Shown here piece after piece: positions 7,401 through 15,188 of a DNA stretch of 35,860 bases. The stretch is from JALGWA01 sp964604955 (GTDB taxonomy: Bacteria; Arandabacterota; Arandabacteria; Arandabacterales; JALGWA01), in contig CAZSBE010000021.1 in the NCBI GenBank assembly GCA_964604955.1, positions 1 to 35,860 of the forward strand, written 5' to 3'. Below the pieces are notes generated by a model. The model was given only the letters and a program-made list of their open reading frames with translations, did no database searches and was not told the origin of the DNA. Numbering within the stretch: position 1 is the first letter of the stretch; each line of letters begins with the position of its first letter. The position numbers were made by a program, and so were the translations under genes.

Positions 7401-8543
7401 CCAGGTATCCCTGAAGTAGTTGTGGCCGTCGTAGCCGCCGAAGAGCACAGTATGGCTGCTGTCGGGGAAGTAGACGAGCTGGTGGCCGCGACGCGCGGAA
7501 GGGCTGGTGGCGGGATATATTCTTGTCCAGGTCGTGTCCTCCCACTCGTAGGTTCTGGATTCGTAGGACTGGTCGTCCTCGCCGCCCCCGAAAATAACGG
7601 CCACGCCTCTCGCCGAATCGTACGCCATGTCGTGGTCGATAAGCATCGGGGGGGCATCGCCGGTCGTCACCTGGGCCCAGGTGAAGCCGGGGGAATCCCC
7701 CAGCTCCGCGCCGGGAATAAACTCTGAGAAGGCCGGCGAGCCGGCTACCGTCCTCGGCTGCCACCGGGGGTTGTCGTGGTCGTCGGTGTTTCCGAAGTAG
7801 TCGGTGGTAGGAGCAGGGGACGTTCCGCAATACCCCGCTATGCTGTTGCTCGTCGATGTGAAGTCGGCAAGCCTCTCCCAGGTCTCGCCGTTATAGTACT
7901 CGCAGTAGAGGAAGTCGCAGTTGCACTCGACGTCATAGAGGACGTCGAACTGCAGCGTGCATCCCTGGGCATAGGAGAAGAGCGCCGGCAGCGTGACCTC
8001 GGCGATGCAGTTCCAGTCATTGCCGTAGCCCGGGGGGCTGTACCAGGTGCCGCACTCGATGTCTTCGCCGTCCCAGACGCTTCCCGAGCCGCACCACAGC
8101 GAGAACGTGCCCGTGTAGGGTGATGACTGGTCGGCGCGGTACTGGTCCACATGCCAGTAGTTGATGTCGAGGTCGGAGGACTTGGCGCGCCTGTCTTCAT
8201 GCCAGAGGCACTTTGTGTCGTAGGGCGGAAGTGAGCCGCAGGAGTCACCCGCGCCGCCCCCTCCTTCCAGACACCACGTCTCCGAGCCGTCGGGCCCGCC
8301 CGTGGCTTCGCCTCCGTGGCCCCCATCCGGGTCGCCGGGGCAGTAATCCTCACCGGAATGGACCTGGACCCAGGTGGTATCCCCCATCTGAAAGATCGCA
8401 GGTGGACCGTCGACCGCCCCGCTCTCGCGGAGTGCCGGTGGAGAGGCCGGCTGAGTCGGGGTCCTCGCGGCGAAGGCCGAAGCAGCAGTAAGAAGCACCA
8501 GAAGCAGACAGGACGTAATTATACCACGGTAAGTCGATCTCAT
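4437..8543 (-). CDS. large secreted protein with kelch-like propeller and C-terminal FlgD-like/T9SS type-A-like domain
   Basis: 1368 residues with a clear signal peptide (IITSCLLLVLLTAASAFA). Residues about 100-290 are a Cys-rich jelly-roll-like region. Residues about 300-590 contain at least five kelch-like blades with the recurring pattern GHGMTYDAARNVIVMFGG then DTWEWDGTNWTEI, predicting a beta-propeller. Jelly-roll-like segments and a Rossmann-like stretch (about 1010-1130, LLLVDGYSPD and DAIVWFTGIG) follow. The end (about 1285-1368) is a FlgD-like Ig domain: HQNMPNPARGHTEIRYDV, VRISVYSATGRLVRTL, GGIYFYKIEAG, KMLLVR. Such ends act as type-IX secretion signals in Bacteroidetes; whether they do here is inference. 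The start at 8543 has AAGGGGG upstream. Probably a secreted surface or extracellular protein; no enzyme motif was seen. Confidence 0.85.
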   Translation of the reverse strand: MRSTYRGIITSCLLLVLLTAASAFAARTPTQPASPPALRESGAVDGPPAIFQMGDTTWVQVHSGEDYCPGDPDGGHGGEATGGPDGSETWCLEGGGGAGDSCGSLPPYDTKCLWHEDRRAKSSDLDINYWHVDQYRADQSSPYTGTFSLWCGSGSVWDGEDIECGTWYSPPGYGNDWNCIAEVTLPALFSYAQGCTLQFDVLYDVECNCDFLYCEYYNGETWERLADFTSTSNSIAGYCGTSPAPTTDYFGNTDDHDNPRWQPRTVAGSPAFSEFIPGAELGDSPGFTWAQVTTGDAPPMLIDHDMAYDSARGVAVIFGGGEDDQSYESRTYEWEDTTWTRIYPATSPSARRGHQLVYFPDSSHTVLFGGYDGHNYFRDTWVWDGTDWEQKSPATRPPRRWGHGMTYDAARNVIVMFGGEDDTGYLGDTWEWDGTNWTEITTVDSPDARVIRGANGLAYDPVRGVTVLFGGETAVRKERDTWEYNGVHWTEVLSSGPMQRRYRHGLAYHPDLGGVVMYGGEGEFGALYDTWLWNGTTWTELHPAQSTGNPISHAMIYDYSTGILVLQGGGHDGSHGRWPTYELRMGEPLRLRWRFVSDETWSDADFLNTDGGAWIDNVRVDNASQVFTEDFEVYPLDPDVWSFPEPEGVMDAWYMVHDPDPLYEGGDGDYPSSCATDSSVVYRARPEAGFPMDAAWRNGWYTALTTPAIAIQNTGCAVQYDRYFCAWEITCDRMNTEVRFHDAARGTWCPWIEINGCVLVGGCSVWELDVAEDVSTFYGAGNDSMQFAWTFVDQSREWDFCRGKHAHSDFHIDNISVGFFDGYATQFSARPADLLHDTFQTGICGHNSYFDEYNPDTLTYYSGGTPLPWRQQFVFDAFERDGVATVEAIGSINDGGAWVSVPATLAEARDPGNPDLGGTYCATFCPGDFGLGAWDESTDLWYYARVTDDLAQVEYFPATADPGHPGHTGTSADYFSFSVLPLYPPGYEAPRLLLVDGYSPDVHDVSPCLGTGALPVLLAHLYGQALEDAGYTYDLYEVYGAGGSVHIHPTDYSDYDAIVWFTGIGFNWYDCLFDKPAQEGIRDYLGAGGKAIICGDAVSWAMGPYGENGNGCDSLGGEFLSGVLGADFLEVMAEPVDRPMLIFAPEESVSVFGMNTAVNVDTLRLYRECPDFRPMSWIRTEAAPPAGYTAARLLRVANPDVAEADAAVYVEYQGAGQCVFCNFDLTGTGYCDAGAFAGAWEDGRIDLLRTVLEDIFGLPADDSGVGGRPRRPDVPVLEWALHQNMPNPARGHTEIRYDVASAADVRISVYSATGRLVRTLVSGRAEPGTYSVAWDGRNSGGQSVAGGIYFYKIEAGGFAATRKMLLVR

Positions 8544-8595
8544 TCTTTGCCCCCTTGATGAGCTCTACAGCAGTTCGCCGAGTGCGAACGCGGGC

Positions 8596-8624
8596 ATTAT
8601 AGCAGAATTGATGTTGCCAGTAAA
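8596..8624 (-). promoter_or_regulatory. promoter of the large kelch protein gene
   Basis: TTTACT (8624-8619), a 17-base spacer and a perfect TATAAT (8601-8596) on the minus strand, 52 bases upstream of the start codon at 8543. Confidence 0.6.
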
Positions 8625-8645
8625 CAAAAGTCTGCCGGCTTGAGG

Positions 8646-9944
8646 CTAGCCTGGCAGGCCCAAAACGACATCTCCAGATACACCTGTAACCACGATACTT
8701 ACAAGGTCGTTGGGGTTCACGGGCCCCTCTATGAGGCACCTGACATAATTGCCGCTGAGGGCCGTGGGAAGCTCCCGCTTCCGGGTGGAAAGCACCAGGG
8801 CCTCCAGGCGCCTGCCCACGAGCGACGCGAGGAACGCCTCGTTCTTTCGCTTTCCCAGGTCGCGAAGCACCCTGCTCCGCTCCTTCTTCTCCTCCGGCGC
8901 AACAGCAGGCTCGAGGTCACAGGCCACCGTGCCCGGGCGCCGCGAGAAAGAGAAGCAGTGAAGATAAGTCACGGGGAGCGCCGCTATGAGATCGTAGGAG
9001 TTCCGGAAGGCCCTTTCGTCTTCCCCGGGGAAACCCACCATGACGTCGAGGCCGATGCCGCAGTCCGGGACCCGGTCCGCAATCATTTCGACGAGGCTGG
9101 CATAGAAGTCGCGCGTGTAGCGGCGGCCCATCGCCTCCAGAATGCGGTCGTCCCCGCTCTGAAGCGGCACGTGCACATGCGGACAGATATTCATGGCGGG
9201 GTCGGCCATCAGGTCTATGAGGTCATGCGTGAAGTCATTGGGCTCGACCGAGCTCAGCCTCACGCGTTCTAAGCCCGCCACACCGGTGAGGCTCTCAAGA
9301 AGTCTGACGAGGCTGGTAGCGGGCTCGAGGTCCTTGCCGTACTGGCCGAGGTGAACACCCGTCAGCACGACTTCCCTGTAGCCCTGTCCTGCCAGTAGCT
9401 CGATCTCGCCGCGAACGGTGCCCGCCGGTTTGCTTCTGCTCGGGCCCCTCGCCGAGGGAACGGCGCAGTAGGTGCATCTGTTATTGCAGCCGTCCTGTAT
9501 CTTCACGAACGCGCGCGTGTAGGAGCCAAAGTGTCTGAGATGTCTTCCTAGCCTGAGGTCGTCCGCGGCCCCGGGCTCGGTCACGTCGATCACGGGGCGT
9601 CCCGTCTTGGATCTCCCCACCAGGCCCGCTATCAAAGCTTTGCCTGCGTTTCCCACCACCATATCCACGCCCGGTATGGCGGCGATCTCCTCGGGGTGGC
9701 GCTGGGCGTAGCAGCCGGTCACGACAATGAGGGCTTCGGGGTTGGCCTTTATGGCGCGGCGAACGGCCTGGCGCGAGCGATAGTCGCTCTTGTGAGTCAC
9801 GGTGCAGGTGTTGATGACGTAGATGTCTGCGGCCGCCCCGCGCGCGGCCGAAGCGTAGCCGGCAGCCTCCACGGCTTCCCTGATCTGCTCGGTCTCGAAC
9901 TGGTTGAGCTTGCACCCGATGGTGGAATAAGCGGCGGACTTCAT
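8646..9944 (-). CDS. mtaB: MtaB, tRNA N6-threonylcarbamoyladenosine methylthiotransferase
   Basis: 432 residues, normal for MtaB. The enzyme converts t6A37 to ms2t6A37 in tRNAs reading ANN codons. Seen: UPF0004 Cys residues in STIGCKLNQFETE (Cys11), INTCTVTHKSD (Cys47) and VTGCYAQRHPEE (Cys78); the radical-SAM motif DGCNNRCTYC (Cys153, 157, 160) followed by AVPSARGPSRS, typical of the MtaB branch; and a C-terminal TRAM-like stretch (RLEALVLSTRKRELPTALSGNYVR). I chose the ATG at 9944, which overlaps the preceding gene's stop as ATGA, over an upstream in-frame start at 9980 that would lengthen the overlap. GCKLNQFETE separates it from MiaB (GCQMN), so both enzymes occur in this window. Confidence 0.95.
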   Translation of the reverse strand: MKSAAYSTIGCKLNQFETEQIREAVEAAGYASAARGAAADIYVINTCTVTHKSDYRSRQAVRRAIKANPEALIVVTGCYAQRHPEEIAAIPGVDMVVGNAGKALIAGLVGRSKTGRPVIDVTEPGAADDLRLGRHLRHFGSYTRAFVKIQDGCNNRCTYCAVPSARGPSRSKPAGTVRGEIELLAGQGYREVVLTGVHLGQYGKDLEPATSLVRLLESLTGVAGLERVRLSSVEPNDFTHDLIDLMADPAMNICPHVHVPLQSGDDRILEAMGRRYTRDFYASLVEMIADRVPDCGIGLDVMVGFPGEDERAFRNSYDLIAALPVTYLHCFSFSRRPGTVACDLEPAVAPEEKKERSRVLRDLGKRKNEAFLASLVGRRLEALVLSTRKRELPTALSGNYVRCLIEGPVNPNDLVSIVVTGVSGDVVLGLPG

Positions 9945-10894
9945 CCTTCCAGGTCCCACCTCCCGCACCTGCTTCCCCACCTCGAGAACAGGACGTCGCC
10001 GTCGGAGATCTCGAGTATGTCGCAGGAGTTAGGGCACTCGCCGCATTCGAAGACCCGCGTCGTGAGAGCGGCCGCGTCGATGGGATCGTTCCTGAAAGAG
10101 GATACGTATTCGGGCCCGAGCTCCGCCCGGACGAGCAGCGCGGCGCCTATGGCTCCCATTACATTGTGATATGGCGGGACTTCCACCGGAGTTCCAAGTT
10201 CCCTCTCGAACGCGCGCCTCACGGCTTCGTTCGACGCCACACCGCCCTGGAAGACGACCGGCGGGCGGATGCGCCTGCCCGAAGCAACGCTGGCCAGGTA
10301 GTTGCGCACCAGCGACTCGCAGAGGCCCCGCGCGATAGATTCGCGGCTCGCGCCCATCTGCTGCTTCTGGATGATGTCGGTCTCGGCGAAGACCGTGCAC
10401 CGTCCCGGGATGTGGACGCTCTCCCGGGCGGCCGCGGCCATCTCGGAAAACTCGTCTATGGAAAGGTTCATGCGGGCCGCCTGGTGATCCAGGAAGCTCC
10501 CCGTCCCGGCGGCGCAGACGTTGTTCATGGCGAAGTCCACCACGGTGCGATGGTCTATGATTATTATCTTGGAGTCCTGGCCCCCCACCTCTATGACCGT
10601 GCGGGTCCCCGGGCAGAAGTGAAGCGCGCCGGCGGCATGCGCCGTGATCTCGTTCTTGACCATGTCGGCCCCGACAAGCGCCGCGGCCAGGTGCCTCCCG
10701 CTTCCTGTGGCGGCCGCGCCGCCGACCTCGTACCGGGCTATCCTGTCATGCGCGCCGTCCATGATTCTTGCGACCGACGAGATGGGATCGCCCGCGGTCC
10801 TCAAGTAGGAGACGAAGATCACCTGGAGGTCTTCATCGAGAAGCGCGAAGTTGGTGCTCACGGCGCCGACGTCGATTCCAAGATAGGCTTTCAT
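9941..10894 (-). CDS. BadF/BadG/BcrA/BcrD-type ATPase (acyl-CoA dehydratase activase family)
   Basis: 317 residues of the ASKHA-fold activase family, which uses ATP to drive low-potential electrons into a partner enzyme. Seen: the phosphate-1 motif YLGIDVGAVSTNFALLD at the start, GTRTVIEVGGQDSKII, the cluster-ligand region NNVCAAGTGSF and the second cysteine in GRCTVFAETDIIQ, and the adenosine motif VVFQGGVASNEAVRRAF. A C-terminal tail adds FECGECPNSC and a further Cys, resembling the start of the large DUF2229-type activase partners but cut short. The start at 10894 has GAGAGGG upstream. No dehydratase subunits are nearby; the neighbours are a corrinoid protein and a methyltransferase, so reductive reactivation of cobalamin is one possible role, unproven. 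Confidence 0.88.
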   Translation of the reverse strand: MKAYLGIDVGAVSTNFALLDEDLQVIFVSYLRTAGDPISSVARIMDGAHDRIARYEVGGAAATGSGRHLAAALVGADMVKNEITAHAAGALHFCPGTRTVIEVGGQDSKIIIIDHRTVVDFAMNNVCAAGTGSFLDHQAARMNLSIDEFSEMAAAARESVHIPGRCTVFAETDIIQKQQMGASRESIARGLCESLVRNYLASVASGRRIRPPVVFQGGVASNEAVRRAFERELGTPVEVPPYHNVMGAIGAALLVRAELGPEYVSSFRNDPIDAAALTTRVFECGECPNSCDILEISDGDVLFSRWGSRCGRWDLEG

Positions 10895-11057
10895 AGTCTG
10901 CCCTCTCCCCTGCAGGGTTCCTCTACATGTTAACCGTCCGGGCAGGCACAATTCAAGTAGGGCTTGTCGAGCTGGCTATCCTATGCGGGCGGCCCGGCAG
11001 TATTCGGGCACGCGGGCGGAGTCCGGTACCCGATCTCAGGCGGGGTGCGAGGCCCGG

Positions 11058-11081
11058 TTGTGCATTTTAAGACCTGACCCC
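11058..11081. repeat. GGGGTCAGGTCTTAAAATGC repeat, copy A
   Basis: The plus strand shows TTGTGCATTTTAAGACCTGA followed by CCCC, 24 bases, matching copy C at 29720 exactly and copy B at 23627 with one base change. It overlaps the last codons of the methyltransferase gene at 11067-11936 and supplies its stop codon. Confidence 0.7.
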
Positions 11082-11936
11082 GTCCCTTATGGCGCTGATG
11101 TGGTCGGGCGTGGTGCCGCAGCAGCCGCCTATGATGCTGACACCGGCGTTGAGAAGCTCCGGTATCTCGGCCGCCATGCGCGCAGGCGTCTGGTTATAGA
11201 CGGCCTTGCCCTCTTCTATAACGGGGATACCGGCGTTGGGCTGGGCTATCAGGGGGACTCCCACGCCGCCCATCTCCTCGATTATCCAGCGGGCCTCCTC
11301 CACCCCTTTACAGCAGTTGGTGCCCACGATGGCCGCCCCCGCGTCGCGGAGCCGCGCCGCGCAGTCGGCCGGCTGGTGGCCCATCACCGTCCGCATGCCC
11401 TTGGGCGTTGTCTGAAACGACATGGTGGCGACTATGGGCCGATCCGAGACGGCCTTGATGCCTTCTATAGCGAGCAGGGCCTCGTTCACATCGGTCATGG
11501 TCTCGACTATGAAGAAATCGATATCCTCGCGTTCAAGATGCTCCGCGACCTCACGGAAGGCCTCTTTCACGCACTCGGGCGCCACGTCGCCGTAGGGCTC
11601 GAGCAGCGCGCCGGTGGGGCCTATCGAAGCGGCGACGAGAACGCTATCGCCCACGGCCTCTCTCGCGCTCGCGACCGCCCGGCTCACTATTTCGCCGATC
11701 CTGCCCTCGAGCCCGTACCTCGCAAGCCCGATGCGGTTCGCGCCGAAAGTGTTGGTGGTGACGAACTCGGAGCCGGCGTCGGCGTAGGCCCGGTGAATCA
11801 TGCGGAGGATTTCGGGGCGTTCGAGGTTGAAGCGCTCGGGACACTCCCCGAACTCGAGCCCGTGGGTCTGGAGCATGGTGCCCATCGCCCCGTCTCCCAG
11901 CACGACCCTGGTCCCCGCGAGGTCCACTATGTTCAT
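11067..11936 (-). CDS. homocysteine S-methyltransferase domain protein (MetH N-terminal-like)
   Basis: 289 residues covering just the Hcy-binding TIM barrel, which moves a methyl group to homocysteine to give methionine. Seen: VLGDGAMGTMLQTHGLE, TNTFGANRIGLARYG, and the zinc ligands in VGTNCCKGVE and IIGGCCGTTPDHI. Compared with full MetH, the folate, cobalamin and activation domains are absent; the next gene upstream (11950-12585) encodes a stand-alone cobalamin-binding protein, so together they look like a split methionine synthase. The last four residues (GVRS) and the stop codon come from the short intergenic repeat at 11058-11081, so the natural C-terminus may have been slightly altered by its insertion. 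The gene is only 13 bases from its upstream partner, implying co-transcription. Confidence 0.9.
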   Translation of the reverse strand: MNIVDLAGTRVVLGDGAMGTMLQTHGLEFGECPERFNLERPEILRMIHRAYADAGSEFVTTNTFGANRIGLARYGLEGRIGEIVSRAVASAREAVGDSVLVAASIGPTGALLEPYGDVAPECVKEAFREVAEHLEREDIDFFIVETMTDVNEALLAIEGIKAVSDRPIVATMSFQTTPKGMRTVMGHQPADCAARLRDAGAAIVGTNCCKGVEEARWIIEEMGGVGVPLIAQPNAGIPVIEEGKAVYNQTPARMAAEIPELLNAGVSIIGGCCGTTPDHISAIRDGVRS

Positions 11937-11949
11937 CGCCCCGTCCCCG

Positions 11950-12585
11950 CTAGTTTCCGGTGAATCTCTTGGCTATGTCGACGGCCGTCGCCGCGTCATC
12001 GCCGTAGCCGTCCACCCCGATTTCATTTGCGAAGGACAGCGTGACGGGCGCGCCGCCGATCATGGTCTTGACCTTGCCGTCGAGTTTCTTCGCTTTGAGA
12101 AGGTCCACGGTCTCTTTCATAACGTGCATCGTGGTCGTAAGCAGCGCCGACATGCCTATGACCTGCGCCCCGTTCTTCTCCGCCGCGTCCACGAACTCCT
12201 CCGCCGGAACGTCGTTTCCCAGGTCGATGATCTCGAAACCCGCCCCCTCGAGCATCATGGCGACCAGGTTCTTGCCGATGTCGTGGAGGTCGCCGCGGAC
12301 CGAGCCGACCACGACCTTGCCGCGCGACTCGATGCCCGTCTTAATGAGCTCGGGCTTGAGAAGGGACATGCCCGCCTGCATGGCCTTGGCCGCCAGCAGC
12401 ACCTCGGGCACGTATATTTCACCCTCCTTGAAGAGCACTCCGACCCTGTCCATGGCGGCGATGAGCCCGTTATTGAGGATCGACCCGGGTCTCACCCCGG
12501 CCTTGAGGGCCTCTTCGGTGAGCGGACCGGACCTGGTGTACTCTCCGTTCAAAACTGCATCCCTGAGCTTGCTTAATGGATCCAT
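11950..12585 (-). CDS. corrinoid (cobalamin-binding) methyl-carrier protein, MtbC/MttC-like
   Basis: 211 residues, the normal length. The N-terminal helical cap (about 1-85) shows VLFKEGEIYVPEVLLAAKAMQAG. The Rossmann-like B12 domain carries the lower-ligand motif DLHDIGKNLV (consensus DxHxxG), then GAGFEIIDLGNDVPAEEFV and IGMSALLTTTMHVMKETV. Such proteins hold the methyl group on cobalt between two methyltransferases. Here the acceptor enzyme is probably the Hcy methyltransferase immediately downstream; a donor methyltransferase is not in the window. The start at 12585 has GGAGG 4 bases upstream. An aldehyde dehydrogenase gene ends 14 bases before it in the same direction. Confidence 0.92.
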   Translation of the reverse strand: MDPLSKLRDAVLNGEYTRSGPLTEEALKAGVRPGSILNNGLIAAMDRVGVLFKEGEIYVPEVLLAAKAMQAGMSLLKPELIKTGIESRGKVVVGSVRGDLHDIGKNLVAMMLEGAGFEIIDLGNDVPAEEFVDAAEKNGAQVIGMSALLTTTMHVMKETVDLLKAKKLDGKVKTMIGGAPVTLSFANEIGVDGYGDDAATAVDIAKRFTGN

Positions 12586-12599
12586 GTCCCCTCCGGGCG

Positions 12600-14027
12600 T
12601 TACGGTCTCCAGAAGTTAAAACAAATGAGTTTCTCTTGGGTCATCTCCTCTATCGCGTACTTGAGCCCTTCCCGGCCGATGCCGCTGTCCTTGACGCCGC
12701 CATAGGGCATCTGGTCCACCCTGAACGTGGGGACGTCGTTTACGATGACGCCGCCCACTTCGAACCGGTTTATGGCCTCGAAGGCCTCGTCCAACCTGGC
12801 CGTGAAGATCCCTCCCTGCAGACCATACCTGGAGTCGTTCACGGCTTCAACCGCTTCTTCGAAGGTCCCGTATGAATTGATGACGATCACCGGGCCGAAA
12901 GCCTCTTCCCGCCAGAGCGCCGCCTCGCGCGGGACGCCGGTGATGAGCGTGGGCTCGTGGAGCGTGCCCTCGAGCCCGCCGCCCGTGACGATCTCCGCGC
13001 CCAGCCGGGCCGCTTCCCGGACCCACTCGTGGAATCCAGCGGCGGCCTTCTCATCTATCATGGGCCCCATGTCGGTCGCCTCGTCCATGGGGTCGCCTGT
13101 CCTCATGCCCGAAGTGATCGCAAGGCAGCGCGAGACGAGGTCATCGAAGATGTCCCTGTGGGCTATCACCCGCTGCACGGATATGCAGACCTGGCCGGCG
13201 AGCGCGAAGCCGCCGCGCACTATGCGCTCGGCCGCGAAGTCGAGGTCGGCCGTGCCGGTGACGACCACCGCCGAGTTGGAGCCCAGTTCCATGGCTATGC
13301 GCTTGTAGCCGGCGAGCGATGCGATGCGCTTGCCGACCGCCGCGCTACCGGTGAAGGTGACCATGGCGCCGCGCGCATCGCTCACCAGCGCGTCGCCTAT
13401 TTCTCCGCCCCGCCCGGGCAACACATGCGCTCCCTCCGCCGGCCAGCCGCTCTCTAAGATGATGCGCACGAGCTCGATGCCCGAGACCGGCGTCTGGCTT
13501 GCGGGTTTCAAGATGAAGGGGTTTCCGGCCGCCATGGCGGGGGCGATCTTATGGGCCGCGAGGTTCAAGGGGAAGTTGAACGGCGTGATGGCGATAACGG
13601 TGCCGATGGGGATTTTCATGCTGAAGCCCTGCCGGCCTGCGCCGTTCGCGGCGGCGTCGAAGGGGACGACTTCACCTCCCAGGCGCCCGGCCTCTTCGGC
13701 AGCGAACCTGAAGGTGCCCGCGGCGCGGTCGACCTCGGTGCGGGCTTCCCTGATGGTCTTACCGGCTTCGTTTACGAGGATGGCGGCGATGTGCTCGCGG
13801 TCGGCCGCAAGCTGCGCCGAGACCTTCGAGAGGACGCCGGCCCGCTCCTTGCGCGTCATCGCCTTGATGAGGCCGCCCTTCGCTTTTTCCGAGAGAGCGA
13901 AGGCCTCCTCTATGAGCGCGGGGCCCGCCGAACCTATCTCTTCAAAGACCGTTCCGTCATATGGCCTCAGCACCTTAAAGGAAGTCTCCCCGTCTCTTTT
14001 CTTACCGCCAACAATGGGTCCTAACAC
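12600..14027 (-). CDS. NAD(P)-dependent aldehyde dehydrogenase
   Basis: 475 residues, the standard ALDH length. Seen: FNFPLNLAAHKIAPAMAAGNPFILKPASQTP (cofactor region, quoted in part as NFPLNLAAHKIAP), FTGSAAVGKRI, the general-base glutamate in MELGSN, the catalytic cysteine in GQVCISVQRV, and EEAFGPVIVINSY near the end. CISVQRV is shared with lactaldehyde/glyceraldehyde-3-phosphate-type ALDHs, so a small hydroxy- or phospho-aldehyde is a reasonable guess, but the substrate cannot be read from sequence. I chose the GTG at 14027, with AAGGGG 7 bases upstream. It lies between the PorV-like gene and the corrinoid gene and is probably co-transcribed with the latter; a metabolic link to one-carbon transfer is inference. 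Confidence 0.92.
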   Translation of the reverse strand: MLGPIVGGKKRDGETSFKVLRPYDGTVFEEIGSAGPALIEEAFALSEKAKGGLIKAMTRKERAGVLSKVSAQLAADREHIAAILVNEAGKTIREARTEVDRAAGTFRFAAEEAGRLGGEVVPFDAAANGAGRQGFSMKIPIGTVIAITPFNFPLNLAAHKIAPAMAAGNPFILKPASQTPVSGIELVRIILESGWPAEGAHVLPGRGGEIGDALVSDARGAMVTFTGSAAVGKRIASLAGYKRIAMELGSNSAVVVTGTADLDFAAERIVRGGFALAGQVCISVQRVIAHRDIFDDLVSRCLAITSGMRTGDPMDEATDMGPMIDEKAAAGFHEWVREAARLGAEIVTGGGLEGTLHEPTLITGVPREAALWREEAFGPVIVINSYGTFEEAVEAVNDSRYGLQGGIFTARLDEAFEAINRFEVGGVIVNDVPTFRVDQMPYGGVKDSGIGREGLKYAIEEMTQEKLICFNFWRP

Positions 14028-14064
14028 GGGTTTACCCCTTCGCTTCAGCTTCTGTGGGCAAAAC

Positions 14065-15144
14065 CTAGAAACTGACTGTCAAGGAAATGCGGTGAGTGCT
14101 GTCGAGCGATTCGTTGGGCCAGAACGCATAGTCGAAGTCGACGCTGCCGATAGTAACGCCCATGCCCGCGGTCGGCTGCTGCTTGTTCATCCCGGCGCTC
14201 ACGCGCAGGATGTCCTTGTACCGGTAGCGGCCGCCCAGCATGACGTCGCCGCTCACCGTACCGCCCAGGGCGAAGTCCGCTTCGTTGCTGTCCAGTCCCT
14301 CAAACCTGAAATCGATATCCATGGCCAGGAGCACCTGGCCCGCTATTGACTCGGAGATGATTGTGTAAGACGTTCCCACCTTGAAAGTCGGGTAGATGGT
14401 CTCCTTGGTGTCGACCTTGCGCCGGTAGGGAACCCCTGCGGAATCGGCCGTATCATACCAGCCGCTCCAGTAGAGCGGCGTGGTGGTCGCGTCCTGGAGA
14501 TTGAAACCCCAGCGCCAGTTTTCCTTGAGAACCTGGATCATCGAGAGGTCGAGGCCGAAGCCCGTGGCCGAGATGTCGCCGATCTCTTTCCAGATGACCT
14601 TGCCGTTGATGCCGAGCGCTATCGTGGGGCTGACGCGGCGGCCGTAGGAGAGCCAGCCCGCGACTTCGTTGTCGCTTTCCCAGCGGACGCGCGTCGGGTC
14701 CCAGATACGTTTCTCGCCCGGGTCCCAGTAGCCGTCCTCGTCCTCGTCTATGAAGTCCACACCCGGCTCGTTAAGGTGCGAGGTGAAGGCGATATCGCTT
14801 ACGCGGAGCCAGACCATGCTGACGCCGCCCGCCGACTCCTTCCCGGCTTCTCTCGAAAGCGGCGCCGCGAAGACGCCGGCGTTATAGCTCACCAGGTTGC
14901 CGAAGCGCCGCGAGTGCTGAAGCAGGAGCTCCCGGTCGGTCAGATCCACCAGGCCCGCCGGGTTCCAGTAGGTCCCGCTGGCGTCGTCCGCCACCGAGAC
15001 GTATGCGCTTCCCATGCCGAGCGCCCTGGCGCCGATCCCGGTCTGCAGGAACTCGCCTGCGAGCTTGGTGGCGTTAGAGTCAGCAGCAAGCGCTGCGATT
15101 ATTGCGAGCGTCAGTAGTGTAAAACATGCCGCTTTCCTAAGCAT
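14065..15144 (-). CDS. PorV/PorQ-like (UPF0164) outer-membrane beta-barrel protein
   Basis: 359 residues starting with a signal peptide (MLRKAACFTLLTLAIIAA). The mature N-terminus holds the family signature TGIGARALGMGSAYVSVADD followed by TYWNPAGL. The rest is alternating beta-strand sequence with many glycines and aromatics, ending in an aromatic-terminated strand (HRISLTVSF), as in outer-membrane barrels. An insert with DEDEDGYWDPGEKR resembles an acidic calcium-type loop. The start at 15144 has GGAGGAGG upstream; an in-frame start at 15186 would put extra residues before the signal peptide. PorV in Bacteroidetes shuttles cargo in type IX secretion, so it may relate to the FlgD-like tail on the 4437-8543 protein; many UPF0164 proteins have other or unknown roles. 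Confidence 0.85.
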   Translation of the reverse strand: MLRKAACFTLLTLAIIAALAADSNATKLAGEFLQTGIGARALGMGSAYVSVADDASGTYWNPAGLVDLTDRELLLQHSRRFGNLVSYNAGVFAAPLSREAGKESAGGVSMVWLRVSDIAFTSHLNEPGVDFIDEDEDGYWDPGEKRIWDPTRVRWESDNEVAGWLSYGRRVSPTIALGINGKVIWKEIGDISATGFGLDLSMIQVLKENWRWGFNLQDATTTPLYWSGWYDTADSAGVPYRRKVDTKETIYPTFKVGTSYTIISESIAGQVLLAMDIDFRFEGLDSNEADFALGGTVSGDVMLGGRYRYKDILRVSAGMNKQQPTAGMGVTIGSVDFDYAFWPNESLDSTHRISLTVSF

Positions 15145-15188
15145 GTCCTCCTCCCTTTGCGTGAGCGCGGACGAGCGTCCAAGCATCC

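Noticed and set aside
6321..7727. 468-residue open frame on the plus strand
   Set aside because: Lies fully antisense to the well-supported kelch protein; composition is that of a GC-rich shadow frame and no domain is visible.
10919..10947. TTGAAT-17-TTAACA as a promoter for the activase gene
   Set aside because: The -10 is poor and no other support is seen; the gene may be read from upstream.
10983..11963. 326-residue open frame on the plus strand
   Set aside because: Antisense to the homocysteine methyltransferase; reads as its reverse complement.
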